A stretch of DNA of 22,500 nt from Prorocentrum cordatum. Its lineage: Eukaryota; Sar; Dinophyceae; Prorocentrales; Prorocentraceae. The position numbers and the translations under genes are program-made. Under the pieces are notes generated by a model. That model did no database searches. It had not been told where the DNA came from and was given only the letters and a program-made list of their open reading frames with translations. The stretch is from contig CAUYUJ010014340.1 in the NCBI GenBank assembly GCA_963575745.1, forward strand, positions 65,001 through 87,500. Reading direction: 5' to 3'. Shown piece by piece: positions 1-8,242 of this stretch. Every line of letters begins with the position of its first letter. Position 1 is the stretch's first letter.

Positions 1-447
1 CCGCGGGCCGCGGCGGTAGGGCGCGTCAGCCATGTCATGGAGGGCCTCGGCCGTCGGGATGGAGATGTCCTGCTGCGTAGGCATCGCCCACGAGTTGTCT
101 GAACTGGCCGCGGCAGTCGGTCGGTAGATCGGGCGCGCTCCTGCGCGGGCCTCGCTCCCATCGCGGCTGGGGCGACCTGGGGGGCGGCCGCCGTCGTCGG
201 CGGCGATCATGTAGCTCGCGGTCTGCTGGCCGCCCTCTGCGCGACCTCTGGAAGCTATGCGCCGCCCGAAGCTCCGCCATCGCGCCCGCCGACGGGGGGC
301 GCCGTTCGCCGCGGTCGCCCATCCAGCACCGGGCGTTCGGAGCGAAACTGGGCTGCCCCGCGCGACGCCCGACCCCGGGCGGAGGAGATCTCGCGAAAGA
401 ACTCCGGCAAGATATCGCCGCCCTTCCCGATGTCGGGAAGGTACAAC
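1..447 (-). CDS. Partial open frame of unknown function, cut by the left edge
   Basis: A minus-strand frame is open for 149 codons from just after a TGA at 448-450 to the first base of the window. It therefore continues outside. The first ATG is at 208-210, leaving 70 visible codons. Its last part reads like ordinary protein: SWAMPTQQDISIPTAEALHD is followed by MADAPYRRGPR, with mixed hydrophobic and acidic residues, unlike the Arg/Pro-rich shadow frames around it. The upstream part, before the ATG, is Arg/Gly-rich and less convincing. It overlaps the end of the 255-728 frame in another phase, which fits a frameshifted or spliced downstream continuation of that locus. I recognise no family. 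GC-rich DNA keeps many frames open by chance, so this is a weak call. Confidence 0.3.
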
Positions 448-728
448 TCACTGTCCCACTGCTCAATCACATCCCACCAGTCGGTGCAAATGACTACTAT
501 CTCTTCAATTCCACGCCACGCACTCTGAATCCATGAGTCGATATCAGATTGGACCACGTGGGTATGGATCGTCGAAGCGACCGACAGGCCCTTGATCGTG
601 ATATTTGAAGATGTACCCGAAACGCCCCATGAATCGCTGCGTTCGGATGGGTGGCTGGATTTTCCATCTTGATCCCTGTAAAAAATGCGCGGGGAGCGCT
701 GGCGCGCAACGAATGTCTTTGCGACCAT
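255..728 (-). pseudogene. Coding-like fragment of unknown function, probably broken
   Basis: This minus-strand frame encodes 157 residues from an ATG at 726-728. Residues about 47-115 look like genuine protein: DSWIQSAWRGIEEIVVICTD is followed by a Trp- and acid-rich stretch (WWDVIEQWDSELYLPD) that predicts alternating helix and strand. After about residue 118 it turns Arg/Ala/Gly-rich, and the better-looking frame becomes the one listed at 1-447. The upstream frame ends TGA at 730-732, and TGAGATG overlaps that stop with this start. That pattern suggests one ancestral reading frame broken by an indel near 730. No catalytic motif or family is recognised. Cutting by introns instead of decay cannot be excluded, since no clear GT/AG pair stands out. 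Confidence 0.35.
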
Positions 729-729
729 C

Positions 730-1563
730 TCACGAAAAGCAATTGCGCGCGAAAGACATCCAGCGGAAGCCTATTCTTTGTTTGGCTCGTTCCCGAGCTG
801 GCGTCGCAGTCGACGCCGCTCGCCACCCTCCAAAGTGCGCAGACCAATGCCGAGAACCCTCCGCGATAACCACAATGGCGAGAGCCCGAATATTGTTTCG
901 TACAGCGTCGTTGACCTCGATCCAGCCGTCGCGGTCGCCGAGGCTGGCGAGGCGGCGCCAGGTCCTGCGGTTCGATTCGCGCCGACGAAGATTCACTATG
1001 GTTTTGGAAAGCTGTTTTAGCCCGTGCGTCTCTGGCACGACGTCGATCGCGGCTGTCGCGGCAGACGCTCGCACGCTCTTCAAGGGGGCCGCCCCCCCTA
1101 GAGCGAGGCGGTCGGCAACCGCCTGAGGGCCGCCAAGTGCAGGACGCGCCGCGATCCGGTGCTTCTGTCTGCGGCGCCCCCCCGGCCCTGGCGGCGACGC
1201 GCAGCGGCGCCGCCGTCGTCTGCGTCGCCCCAGAACGGGCGCGCCGCAGCGCCGCTGCAGTGGCCAGATGGCGGCGTTTGCACGCGAGCACTTCTCAGCG
1301 GCGGTTCTGCCGACGCCGGCGCGGCTGGCGATGAAGCCGCTGGGCCCCCCCTCCCGCGCTGGAGGGGGGCAGCGTCGCAGCCTCCGGCGCTGCCAGTGGC
1401 GCTGGCAGCGCTGGCTTGGCCGCGTCTGCAGGCGGGCGGGGCGCGCCCGCTGGAATCGCCCCCCCCCCCCCCGACGTGGAGGAGGCGGCGGCCTCGGCAA
1501 CGCGAGCGCCCGCGCGCCGCGGAGGGCCCGCTCGCTCTGCGAGACCTCCGACTTCAGAGCCAT
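730..1563 (-). pseudogene. Arg/Pro-rich open frame with a coding-like C-terminal part
   Basis: The frame is open for 277 codons, but about the first 190 residues are Arg/Pro/Ala/Gly low complexity from the very GC-rich DNA at 1085-1560 and should not be trusted. The last ~85 residues (about 730-985) are different: RTWRRLASLGDRDGWIEVND, then AVRNNIRALAIVVIAEGSRH, with a hydrophobic strand AIVVIA. Together with the 255-728 frame it may be part of one decayed minus-strand gene. No conserved domain is recognised. The stop at 730-732 lies one base from the next start. Confidence 0.22.
785..798. repeat. Hairpin motif copy 1 (GCTCG-TTCC-CGAGC)
   Basis: A 5 bp perfect stem with a 4-base loop. It is the first of four copies in 2.4 kb; this copy has loop TTCC instead of TTTC. 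On the minus strand the motif can encode Gln-Leu-Gly-Asn-Glu-Pro. Confidence 0.5.
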
Positions 1564-1690
1564 CGGGCCATAGGTCCCTCGGGCGTTGCGGCGACATTGG
1601 CGTTCTCGAAACTTTCGGCGAGGGTCGGCGAGCCGAGGGCGGCCCCGCGCGCCACCCCCACGCGGCGCCCTGGACGGCAGCGGGGCGGCG
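1085..1690. other. GC-rich low-complexity stretch with G/C hairpins and a poly-C run
   Basis: Extremely GC-rich and open in most frames on both strands, so no gene is called. It holds a hairpin at 1346-1369 (CCCCCCTC paired with GAGGGGGG, 8-base loop), a smaller GGGGG/CCCCC hairpin at about 1085-1098, and an uninterrupted C run of about 15 at 1458-1472. On the minus strand it would read as a Pro/Ala-rich linker, which could be an inter-domain segment of the decayed gene on either side. That is only a possibility. Confidence 0.5.
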
Positions 1691-2073
1691 GGGCCAATGA
1701 ACTTCGGACTTGCCGCTACCTTGCGCGACCTCGCTCGACGGTCGCCTCCGCTGCCCCGGCTACTGGCTCCTTTCCAAGCGCGCTCGGGGGTCGGCGATCC
1801 ACTCGGGGATGAAGGCGGTCTAGATTTGGAGTCTCACTATCGCGGGCCCCCTTCCCCGCCAGGCCCGCGCCGTCGCGAGATGCGCGTGCTGGCGGATCCG
1901 CGACGCATCCTGGCAGGTCCGCTGCAATCGAGGATTCCAACTTGGATCGCCCAGACTTGGATCGCGCGGGCGGCGCAGGAGATACTCCTGGCCGAACCCC
2001 TGCCTCCATCTTTGGAGCATTTGGGCTCGATGCCGCGGCGCCCACGCCATCTCCCGCACTGTGGACGTGGCTG

Positions 2074-2087
2074 GCTCGTTTCCGAGC
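2074..2087. repeat. Hairpin motif copy 2 (GCTCG-TTTC-CGAGC)
   Basis: Perfect 5 bp stem with loop TTTC, identical to the copy at 3119-3132. In this copy the minus-strand peptide reading is Lys-Leu-Gly-Asn-Glu-Pro. Confidence 0.5.
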
Positions 2088-2156
2088 TTCGCGATCTCCA
2101 CCGACGCGTTTCGCGGCTGTCGGAATTGCCGCTTCGTCGCCAGGAGCCACGCAATA

Positions 2157-2182
2157 GTAGAAGAAGAAGAAGAACAACAAAT
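2157..2182. repeat. Short GAA/CAA microsatellite
   Basis: About five GAA triplets pass directly into two CAA triplets. It explains the poly-Leu run seen in a minus-strand frame. Confidence 0.8.
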
Positions 2183-2372
2183 ATCTGAAGCAGCCGCGGC
2201 GGCGCCAGAGCTGCTGACGCGCTGGTCAGCCGCGGCCACTGCCGCGGCCGCAGCCGCAGTGGAAGCGGCCCCCGCCGGGCAGCGGGCGCCGGCGCTTCGC
2301 GACCCACACGCCAAAGCACTTCATTAATATCCGCGTGCGTCGCGGGGGCCATCGGCGGGTCGCCTTCCACGG

Positions 2373-2618
2373 TCAGAGCAAGACCCCGCGTCGGGGATCT
2401 GCGGCTCGCCGCGACCCTGGCAGCCAGGCTTGCACCATTGACATTTCCGGAGCACGGACTGCAGGAGGGGGGGTAGCCCCCACGGGTGTTGAACAGATGG
2501 CGACGATGAACGCGGCTTTGCCGTCTTCCTGCCCCTCGCGGCCCGCCCGGGCTTCGCAGCGCGCGTCCGGACTGATCGCGGCGCGCGAGATATCGAGCCT
2601 GTTACTGAATGGCGACAT
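2373..2618 (-). pseudogene. Short coding-like fragment downstream of the gag-like locus
   Basis: An 81-residue minus-strand frame, in the same phase as the segments at 2703-3896 but separated from them by stops. Its first part (SPFSNRLDISRAAISPDARC) and the central GKAAFIVAICSTPVGATPP look more protein-like than the competing plus frame at 2335-2853. It may be a further decayed piece of the same polyprotein. No motif is seen. Confidence 0.22.
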
Positions 2619-2869
2619 CGCAAGCGTCGTGGATCATCGCGCGCAGGCAATTCACCGCCGCGCGGCATCGCCATTTGACGGGGGCCAAGCTGCTGCGGGC
2701 GCTCAGGCGCGCGCTTCCTCCAGGGAGCCTCGCGCATGTACCTCTCTGGGACCTGCGTCGTCCTCTTTGCAGCAGTCGGAGTCGTCGTCGTTGACCATGA
2801 ACATGGCGGCCTCGTCGCCGTCGGAGCCGAAAATGTCCGTCCGCATTCTCTGAGGCAGGCGTTCCGATC

Positions 2870-2883
2870 GCTCCTTTCCGAGC
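2870..2883. repeat. Hairpin motif copy 3 (one stem mismatch)
   Basis: GCTCCTTTCCGAGC differs from the consensus by one stem base. It lies inside the gag-like relic, where the minus strand reads Gln-Leu-Gly-Lys-Glu-Arg. Confidence 0.45.
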
Positions 2884-3118
2884 TGTTGACTGGGCATTGC
2901 TGCCCTAGCTCTGCGACGCATGCCACTCGCGACTACAATGGACTTGTTGCCAACATCAAATGACATATCGCCACCAAACCGCGGCCTGGTCCTCGGTTTC
3001 GCAACCGCGCACCACCGGCTCAGCACTGCTCATCAGAATGCGATCGTTGCGATCGTCCGAGTCCATGTCGAAGTAAGGGTGCGATGGGAGATAAGGTTGC
3101 AGAACTGTGCAATGCGAG

Positions 3119-3132
3119 GCTCGTTTCCGAGC
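3119..3132. repeat. Hairpin motif copy 4 (GCTCG-TTTC-CGAGC)
   Basis: Perfect stem with loop TTTC, identical to the copy at 2074-2087. In the gag-like phase it reads Gln-Leu-Gly-Asn-Glu-Pro. Confidence 0.5.
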
Positions 3133-3740
3133 TGGTCTCCAAGCCCCTCGGCCCCTGCCCGGCGTCGCACGTCGAGGGCGACGCCCAAGGCTTGCTGCTG
3201 GCGCCCGCGGGCATCTCGCCATTGGCGGAGAGCTTCTTTATCGCACTCGTAGCCATTTCTCACCGTCAGAACACGATCGACCTAACAGTGACCATCGCAC
3301 GCGGCGCGGCCATGAGCCATCATGGCGCCCGGCGCCCTGCTCGACGGCCTCTTCCAATTCCCCATAGCGTTGCAACGAAATTCCACAGGGAGATGAATCG
3401 TAATCCTCTTCGCCGCAAGGTCATGTCGGCATGTCAGGCACGTTTCCGCGCGGAGTTGCATCGCGTCGAACTCGTCAAACATGGCGTCCTCCTCGTTGCC
3501 GAAGGCTCTATCCTGGCAGGTCGCCCCAACGTCGTTGATCGCCTGTTGGCGGACAAACTCGGCGAACGCGCAACCGACGCAGGCCTTCGCGTCGTCGAGC
3601 CCATCCACGAGGTTGCGGTAAGTAAAGGAAATAGCTTCCATGTTCTGGAAGTCTTCGAATGAGAGCTACTCGATGCGATCCTCTGCGCTAGAGCCAAGGC
3701 GGGCTTCGGCGTCGATGCCCCAGCCCTTCCCTTTCGAAGA

Positions 3741-3782
3741 CCAATATCTGACCATGTGTTGTTCACGACCGCAACCATGGCA
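3741..3782 (-). other. CCHC zinc knuckle with the last Cys replaced by Trp
   Basis: The 14-residue segment CHGCGREQHMVRYW has the spacing C-x2-C-x4-H-x4-W. In functional knuckles the last position is Cys, and here the codon is TGG, one base from TGC or TGT. It lies directly upstream of Ser-Ser-Lys-Gly-Lys-Gly. The partner phase at about 3850-3890 reads FSWGRRKGLGHRTSG, which resembles a second, frameshifted knuckle core (G-H-R-T-S before W-E-V-E). Confidence 0.5.
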
Positions 3783-4085
3783 CTTGAGGGGCTTGTCATC
3801 TCGGCCCAGGGAACTGCCGTCTCGGCACTCAACTTCCCAGATGTCCTATGACCAAGGCCTTTTCTTCGACCCCAAGAGAAAATCTCGTCGCATTGCTCAG
3901 GAGTGAATTTCGGCGATACATTCAGCAATACCCCGTCCGTGCATGCGTCTCCAGCCTTGTTTGTGTTTGCCTCTGCCTCTCATCATTATCCTGATGTTTC
4001 GCCTCGCCCGTCGCGTTGGGTTACGCGTGCAACTCCTCCACCTCCGCTTCAAGTGCTGCAGTAACCAGCTCTGATGTCTCCCCCG

Positions 4086-4913
4086 TTATTCGTCGTTAGC
4101 AATACTTGGAACATCCGCCCAGTCCAACGCTTCAGCATCATCGGAGGAAGAAGTGTCAGAACTCGTGCCCGAGTCGCACTCGGAGTCAGTAGCGCTGGTG
4201 GACTCCAGCGGGTTTGCTTCACCCCAAAGGGCGGTGACGTGCCGAGGTCGTGTTGTGGTGCGTAAAACCCTCCACCTCGACGGGTCCGGGTTGGTGTTGG
4301 AAGTTTGGGGCCGGGCAGGGGGAGTGGTGGCTTCCTCGCCTTCGTCTGCACACACGCTGCGGCTAGGTCCGTTGCTAAGCTCAGAAATGTCGGCGGCGTA
4401 CACATGGTGAGCATTGCTGTTGCCACTACCTCTAACCGCTCCAAAAGCTGAACCAATGTTCTCTGGACAGCGTTCTGCAATGTGTCCTACGGGCCGAATG
4501 CGCTCAAATAGAATATCGTGCTCAATTTGGGTGACGGGGGTGTGGTCTGTGCGGACGCATTTCCGCTTGTAGTTTCCGTCTTTGTGGGTGCGGTGAGGCG
4601 TGGCTTTTGGGGGCTGAACACGCTTCCGTGCGGCGCGCTTCCATGCGTGAGTCGCTTCCAGTTACCAAGTTCTTCTTCCGACTTCGGCATTGTGAAGATC
4701 GGTTGGACCTCTCGTGTAGGCTGTTGTTTTGAGCTTGTTCGCGAGCTCATCTCGAATAGGTCCACGGAGTCGCGGATGGAGTGTGGGCTCAGGGTTGGAA
4801 ATGACAGCGGTCACATAGATCGTGCCAGAGAGGAGTAGGATGAAAGCAAGAGCCAACCACACGAGAGCGCGGCCAGCTCCGCTACCAAATCGAAAGCAAC
4901 GTGGCAACGTCAC
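4086..4913 (-). pseudogene. Single-frame 276-codon locus with one internal TAA; possible membrane protein
   Basis: The minus-strand phase from 4913 to the TAA at 4086-4088 is open except for a TAA at 4662-4664 (codon 84). The first part carries a hydrophobic helix at residues about 16-38 (core LALAFILLLSGTIYVTAVI) after a short basic leader, so an N-terminal signal-anchor is plausible. After the TAA the frame continues with basic segments (HAWKRAARKRVQPP), then HDILFERIRPVGHIAERCPE, and ends in an acidic Ser/Asp-rich tail (TSSDTSSSDDAEALDWADV). There is no ATG at the left end. An in-phase ATG at 4935-4937 is cut off by TAG at 4917-4919. Another phase over 4049-4765 also has coding-like stretches, including LQNAVQRTLVQLLERLEVVA, so frameshifts are an alternative. 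No family is recognised. It is most simply a pseudogene, but a sequencing error, an intron or stop reassignment would also fit. Confidence 0.4.
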
Positions 4914-4937
4914 ATCCTACATCGAAGGCGATGCCAT

Positions 4938-5163
4938 GTAATGGTATTAGATGGGATGCGAGGAGTGAGTAGAATGATGGCACTCTTTTCCCTCTCAGAT
5001 AGGACGCCCAAGTCTAGGCGTCGACGTATTGGGTGTGCACACCTCGAGCCACGACGGCCCAGGAGCGCGCTGAATGTTTTCAAGGCATCTTCACAATCCC
5101 GACCCGCCCGTTAGGGTCCAACCCCCACCCGACGTTTCCGAGGTCGCCCCAAGCCCAACCGCC
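4938..5163. other. Unassigned spacer
   Basis: No repeat, RNA gene or convincing coding frame was found here. It separates the decayed genic region on the left from the repeat mosaic that begins at 5164. Confidence 0.5.
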
Positions 5164-5297
5164 CTCGGGCGAAACCAACCTGGGCGAAATCGACCTCGGG
5201 CGGAACCGACCTGGGCGAAACCGACCTCGGTGAAGCCAACCTGGGCGAAACCGATCCGAACAAAACCGACCGCGGGCGAGACCGACCGCGGAGGGGG

Positions 5298-5300
<3 letters not shown>
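5164..5300. repeat. 15-16 bp minisatellite, consensus CTSGGCGAAACCGAC
   Basis: Nine units sit end to end, the first ones alternating 16-base (CTCGGGCGAAACCAAC) and 15-base (CTGGGCGAAATCGAC) forms, a roughly 31 bp dimer. The last unit decays to GGGGGAAAC and runs into the first CAA tract. Two more units of the same family occur at 9185-9222, again touching a CAA tract. Confidence 0.85.

Positions 5301-5342
<42 letters not shown>
5299..5342 (+). repeat. (CAA)n tract 1
   Basis: About 14 pure CAA units between the minisatellite and the first A element. Confidence 0.95.
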
Positions 5343-5343
<1 letters not shown>

Positions 5344-6103
5344 TACTAGCACGTGGGGACACTCCGTTCTCACCAGTGCCAGGGTTTTCATAGGAGGCGG
5401 GCAATACCCCCACTTTGTGGGGGGGCCGGTTCAAGCTCTACCAAATTTCCAAACGACTCTTCGCCACCACCCACACCCAGCTTCCCGCCCTATGACGTTC
5501 GGACACTTCACTTCGTGGCATGCGGACGACCGTGGCTACTATTCAGGGCCCCGCGGCCGACGACGACGGCGTGCGCGCGCGAAGAAAAAACGAATGTGTC
5601 CCGCATGGTATTATTTGACAGGGATGATGGCCCTGGCAGGTGCGCAACCGTTGTCGCAGAAGTTCGAAAAAGTTGCTCGCAAAAGCCCGTTTGACAGAAA
5701 TGTTTAAAAAGTGTTGGGTTTCCTACGAATCCGCAAGAGCGCGCGGGATGAGATTTTGACAATTTTTTGTTGAAAAACCATTGGTTTTTTGATGTTTTTA
5801 TGTTAAAATCGCTGCGAACACTAAGGTTTTGGAAGGATTTCGTCTTGCGCGCGCGAATGTCCACTTTACCTTATTTTTTGCAAGGGATTCTTGAAATTTG
5901 ATTATATTAGAACAAGAAATGTCATTTTCTATTGTTTTTTGCAAGGGAAAGCGGATTACAACAAAACAACCGGATCCTGTACACACCCTCTTTTCTGAGG
6001 CTTCCTCACGAAAATGATGAAAATGTAGCTGCGGCCTAGGCGGCGCAGGGGGGGCGCGCACCAGGGGGCCCAACAATAATTATTCTTTAGAATAAATAAT
6101 GTT
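5343..6103 (+). mobile_element. Repeat family copy A1 (~760 bp body)
   Basis: The body starts ATTACTAGCACGTGGGG and runs to ATAATGTTCAAC, where a new CAA tract begins. A GC hairpin lies at 5407-5423 (CCCCCAC-TTT-GTGGGGG). Further right are the near-palindrome AAAACCATTGGTTTT, a GCGCGCGCG run and two imperfect ~75 bp subrepeats, each containing TTTTTTGCAAGGGA. The right terminus contains TTATTCTTTAGAATAA, a 7 bp stem with a 2-base loop. A2, A4 and A6 are almost the same sequence. Open frames of 96 and 113 codons cross the left half but show no sign of coding constraint. Whether this is a non-autonomous retroposon with a CAA tail or a macrosatellite unit cannot be settled here. Confidence 0.7.
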
Positions 6104-6201
6104 CAACAACAACAACAACAAACAACAACAACAACAACAACAACAACAAAACAACAACAAGCAACCAGCACAACAAACAAACAAACAAACAAACAAACAA
6201 C

Positions 6202-6252
<51 letters not shown>
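6104..6252 (+). repeat. (CAA)n tract 2, interrupted
   Basis: Mostly CAA, with an internal block of CAAA tetramers at about 6173-6200 and a short AGCAACCAGCAC interruption. The interruptions show it is older or more mutated than tract 3. Confidence 0.95.
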
Positions 6253-6253
<1 letters not shown>

Positions 6254-7012
6254 CATTTAAGACTGGGGACACTCCGTTCTCACCAGTGCCAGGGTTTTCA
6301 TAGGAGGCGGGCAATACCCCCACTTTGTGGGGGGGCCGGTTCAAGCTCTACCAAATTTCCAAACGACTCTTCGCCACCACCCACACCCAGCTTCCCGCCC
6401 TATGACGTTCGGACACTTCACTTCGTGGCATGCGGACGACCGTGGCTACTATTCAGGGCCCCGCGGCCGACGACGACGGCGTGCGCGCGCGAAGAAAAAA
6501 CGAATGTGTCCCGCATGGTATTATTTGACAGGGATGATGGCCCTGGCAGGTGCGCAACCGTTGTCGCAGAAGTTCGAAAAAGTTGCTCGCAAAAGCCCGT
6601 TTGACAGAAATGTTTAAAAAGTGTTGGGTTTCCTACGAATCCGCAAGAGCGCGCGGGATGAAATTTCGACAATTTTTTTTGAAAAACCATTGGTTTTTTG
6701 ATGTTTTTATGTTAAAATCGCTACGAACACTAAGGTTTTGGAAGGATTTCGTCTTGCGCGCGCGAATGTCCACTTTACCTTATTTTTTGCAAGGGATTCT
6801 TGAAATTTGATTATATTAGAACAAGAAATGTCATTTTATATTGTTTTTTGCAAGGGAAAGCGGATTACAACAAAACAACCGGATCTTGATCACATCGTTT
6901 TACCTGAGGCTTCCTCACGAAAATGATGAAAATGTAGCTGCGGCCTAGGCGGCGCAGGGGGGGCGCGCACCAGGGGGCCCAACAATAATTATTCTTTAGA
7001 ATAAATAATGTT
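6253..7012 (+). mobile_element. Repeat family copy A2, with a C-type head
   Basis: Nearly identical to A1 from GGGGACACTCCG onward, including the hairpin at 6317-6333 and the terminal palindrome TTATTCTTTAGAATAA. The first bases differ: it opens ATCATTTAAGACTG, the opening seen in the C elements at 12939 and 20980, instead of the ATTACTAGCACGTG of A1. This makes it a head-swapped A copy. Confidence 0.7.
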
Positions 7013-7013
7013 C

Positions 7014-7080
<67 letters not shown>
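7013..7080 (+). repeat. (CAA)n tract 3
   Basis: About 22 uninterrupted CAA units. Confidence 0.95.
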
Positions 7081-7082
<2 letters not shown>

Positions 7083-8236
7083 CATTTTACCCGAACGCTC
7101 AGTGTTCTCACCAGTGCCAGGGTTTTCATGCGACGCGAGACAATACCCCCACTTCGTGGGGGGGCAGTTCAAGCTCTACCAAATATCCAAACGACTCTTC
7201 GCGACCACCCAAACCCAGCTTCCCGCCCTATGACGTTGGGACACTTCACTTCGTGGCGTGCGGACGACCGTGGCTACTACACTGGCGTGGGGTACACACC
7301 CACAGAACTTGGTCACTTATTCGGGGCGCGCGTGTGCCCAGCATCCTGCAATTGTGACATACAATACATGACACAGACAGACAGAGAGAGAGACAGAGAG
7401 CAGACAGAGAGAGAGACAGAGAGAGCGGAGTTGGTCACATTTTTGGGGCAAGTTCCTGAGATCGTCGTGTTTTTTGTTGGTCTTGCGCGCGCGAATGTCC
7501 ACTTTACTTTTTTTTGCAAGGGAGTATTGAAATTTGATTATGTTAGAACAAGAAAAAGTAGCTCGCGCGAGCTCATGTAACATAAATGTTGAAAAACCAT
7601 TGGTTTTGTGGGAGTCGGACAGCGCGCGCGGGATGAAATTTGGACATTTTTTTTTGAAAAACCATTGGGTTTTTGATGTTTTTATGTTGAAATCGTTACG
7701 AAACCTAAGGTTCTGGAAGGATTTCGTCTTGCGCGCGCGAATGTCCACTTTACCTTATTTTTTGCAAGGGATTATTGAAATTTGATTATGTTAGAACAAG
7801 AAAAAGTAGCTCGCGCGAGCTCATGTAACATAAATGTTGAAAAACCATTGGTTTTGTGGGATTCGGACAGCGCGCGCGGAAGGACATTTTGACAATTTTT
7901 TCTTAAAAAACCATTGGGTTTTTGATGTTTTTATGTTAAAATCGCTACGAAACCTAAGGTTTTGGAAGGATTTCGTCTTGCGCGCACGAATGTCCACTTT
8001 ACCTTATTTTTTGCAAGGGATTCTTGCAATTTGATCAAGTAAGAACAAGAATTTTCATTTTATAGTGTTTTTTGCAAGGGAAAACGGATTACAACAAAAC
8101 AACCGGATCCGGACACAATCCACTTTTCTGAAGCTTTCGCTAGAAAATGAAGGAAATGAGGCTGCGGCCTAGGTTTTGGAGGGGGGTCGCGCACCAGGGG
8201 TCTCAACAATAATATTTCTTTAGAAGTAATAATATT
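7081..8236 (+). mobile_element. Repeat family copy B1 (~1.15 kb, internal duplication)
   Basis: It starts ATCATTTTACCCGAACGC. The left ~200 bases align with A (hairpin at 7146-7162, here with loop TTC), then diverge into a B-specific stretch with a CAGA/GA microsatellite at 7370-7432. From about 7490 it carries two tandem copies of a ~245 bp segment (start points near 7497 and 7741). Each holds the palindrome AGCTCGCGCGAGCT, the CCATTGG near-palindrome and a GCGCGC run. A copies have a single, shorter version. The right terminus is the shared one, in a diverged form (AATATTTCTTTAGAAGTAAT). A near-identical copy lies at 15320. Confidence 0.7.
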
Positions 8237-8242
8237 CAACAA
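8237..8242 (+). repeat. Vestigial CAA tract 4 (two units)
   Basis: Only CAACAA separates B1 from A4. It fixes the element ends closely: B1 ends in ATAATATT and A4 begins ATTACTAGC. Confidence 0.7.

Larger units (their letters stand above)
1691..2330. other. GC-rich sequence open on both strands, no gene called
   Basis: Both strands carry long open frames here: plus 1586-2188, minus 1716-2180 and minus 1837-2370. None shows a recognisable domain, and each contains Arg-rich stretches typical of GC-rich antisense reading. The plus frame has a helix-like run near its C-terminus (about 1945-2130). The minus frame has a short poly-Leu run that comes only from the GAA microsatellite at 2157-2182. 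I cannot choose between them. Confidence 0.35.
2703..3896 (-). pseudogene. Degraded gag-like polyprotein fragment with zinc knuckle
   Basis: One minus-strand phase stays coding-like for almost 400 codons, broken by TAG at 3846-3848, 3666-3668 and 3282-3284 and a tandem TGA-TGA at 3030-3035. It closes at TGA 2703-2705. In order it shows a short segment ending WEVECRDGSSL, a CCHC-type knuckle (3741-3782) followed by SSKGKGWG, then an acidic Cys-containing region (LVDGLDDAKACVGCAFAEFV, later AETCLTCRHDL), then RNGYECDKEALRQWRDARG. After 3026 comes GGDMSFDVGNKSIVVASG and an acidic tail with FMVNDDDSDCCKEDD. A competing phase at 2956-3222 (FDMDSDDRNDRILMSSAEPV) suggests a frameshift near 3100. A knuckle followed by Lys-Gly repeats is typical of retrotransposon Gag in several protists. 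I see no protease, reverse transcriptase or integrase motif, so this is a relic, or an unrelated zinc-knuckle protein. Confidence 0.45.

Noticed and set aside
5424-5440. GGTTCAAGCTC in A copies as a tRNA-type B box of a SINE
   Set aside because: It resembles the B box, but B copies read CAGTTCAAGC and the chimera CATTACAAGC, and no A box stands at proper spacing. A tRNA-derived SINE is not supported.
5343-5707. Open frames of 96 and 113 codons repeated in A copies, and a ~190-codon frame in B copies, as a possible element protein
   Set aside because: Where A and B differ in the best shared frame, five of the six or seven codon changes alter the residue (Phe/Ile, His/Asp, His/Asn, Phe/Leu, His/Arg). 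The frame breaks soon after the left half, and no motif is seen. This shows no protein constraint.
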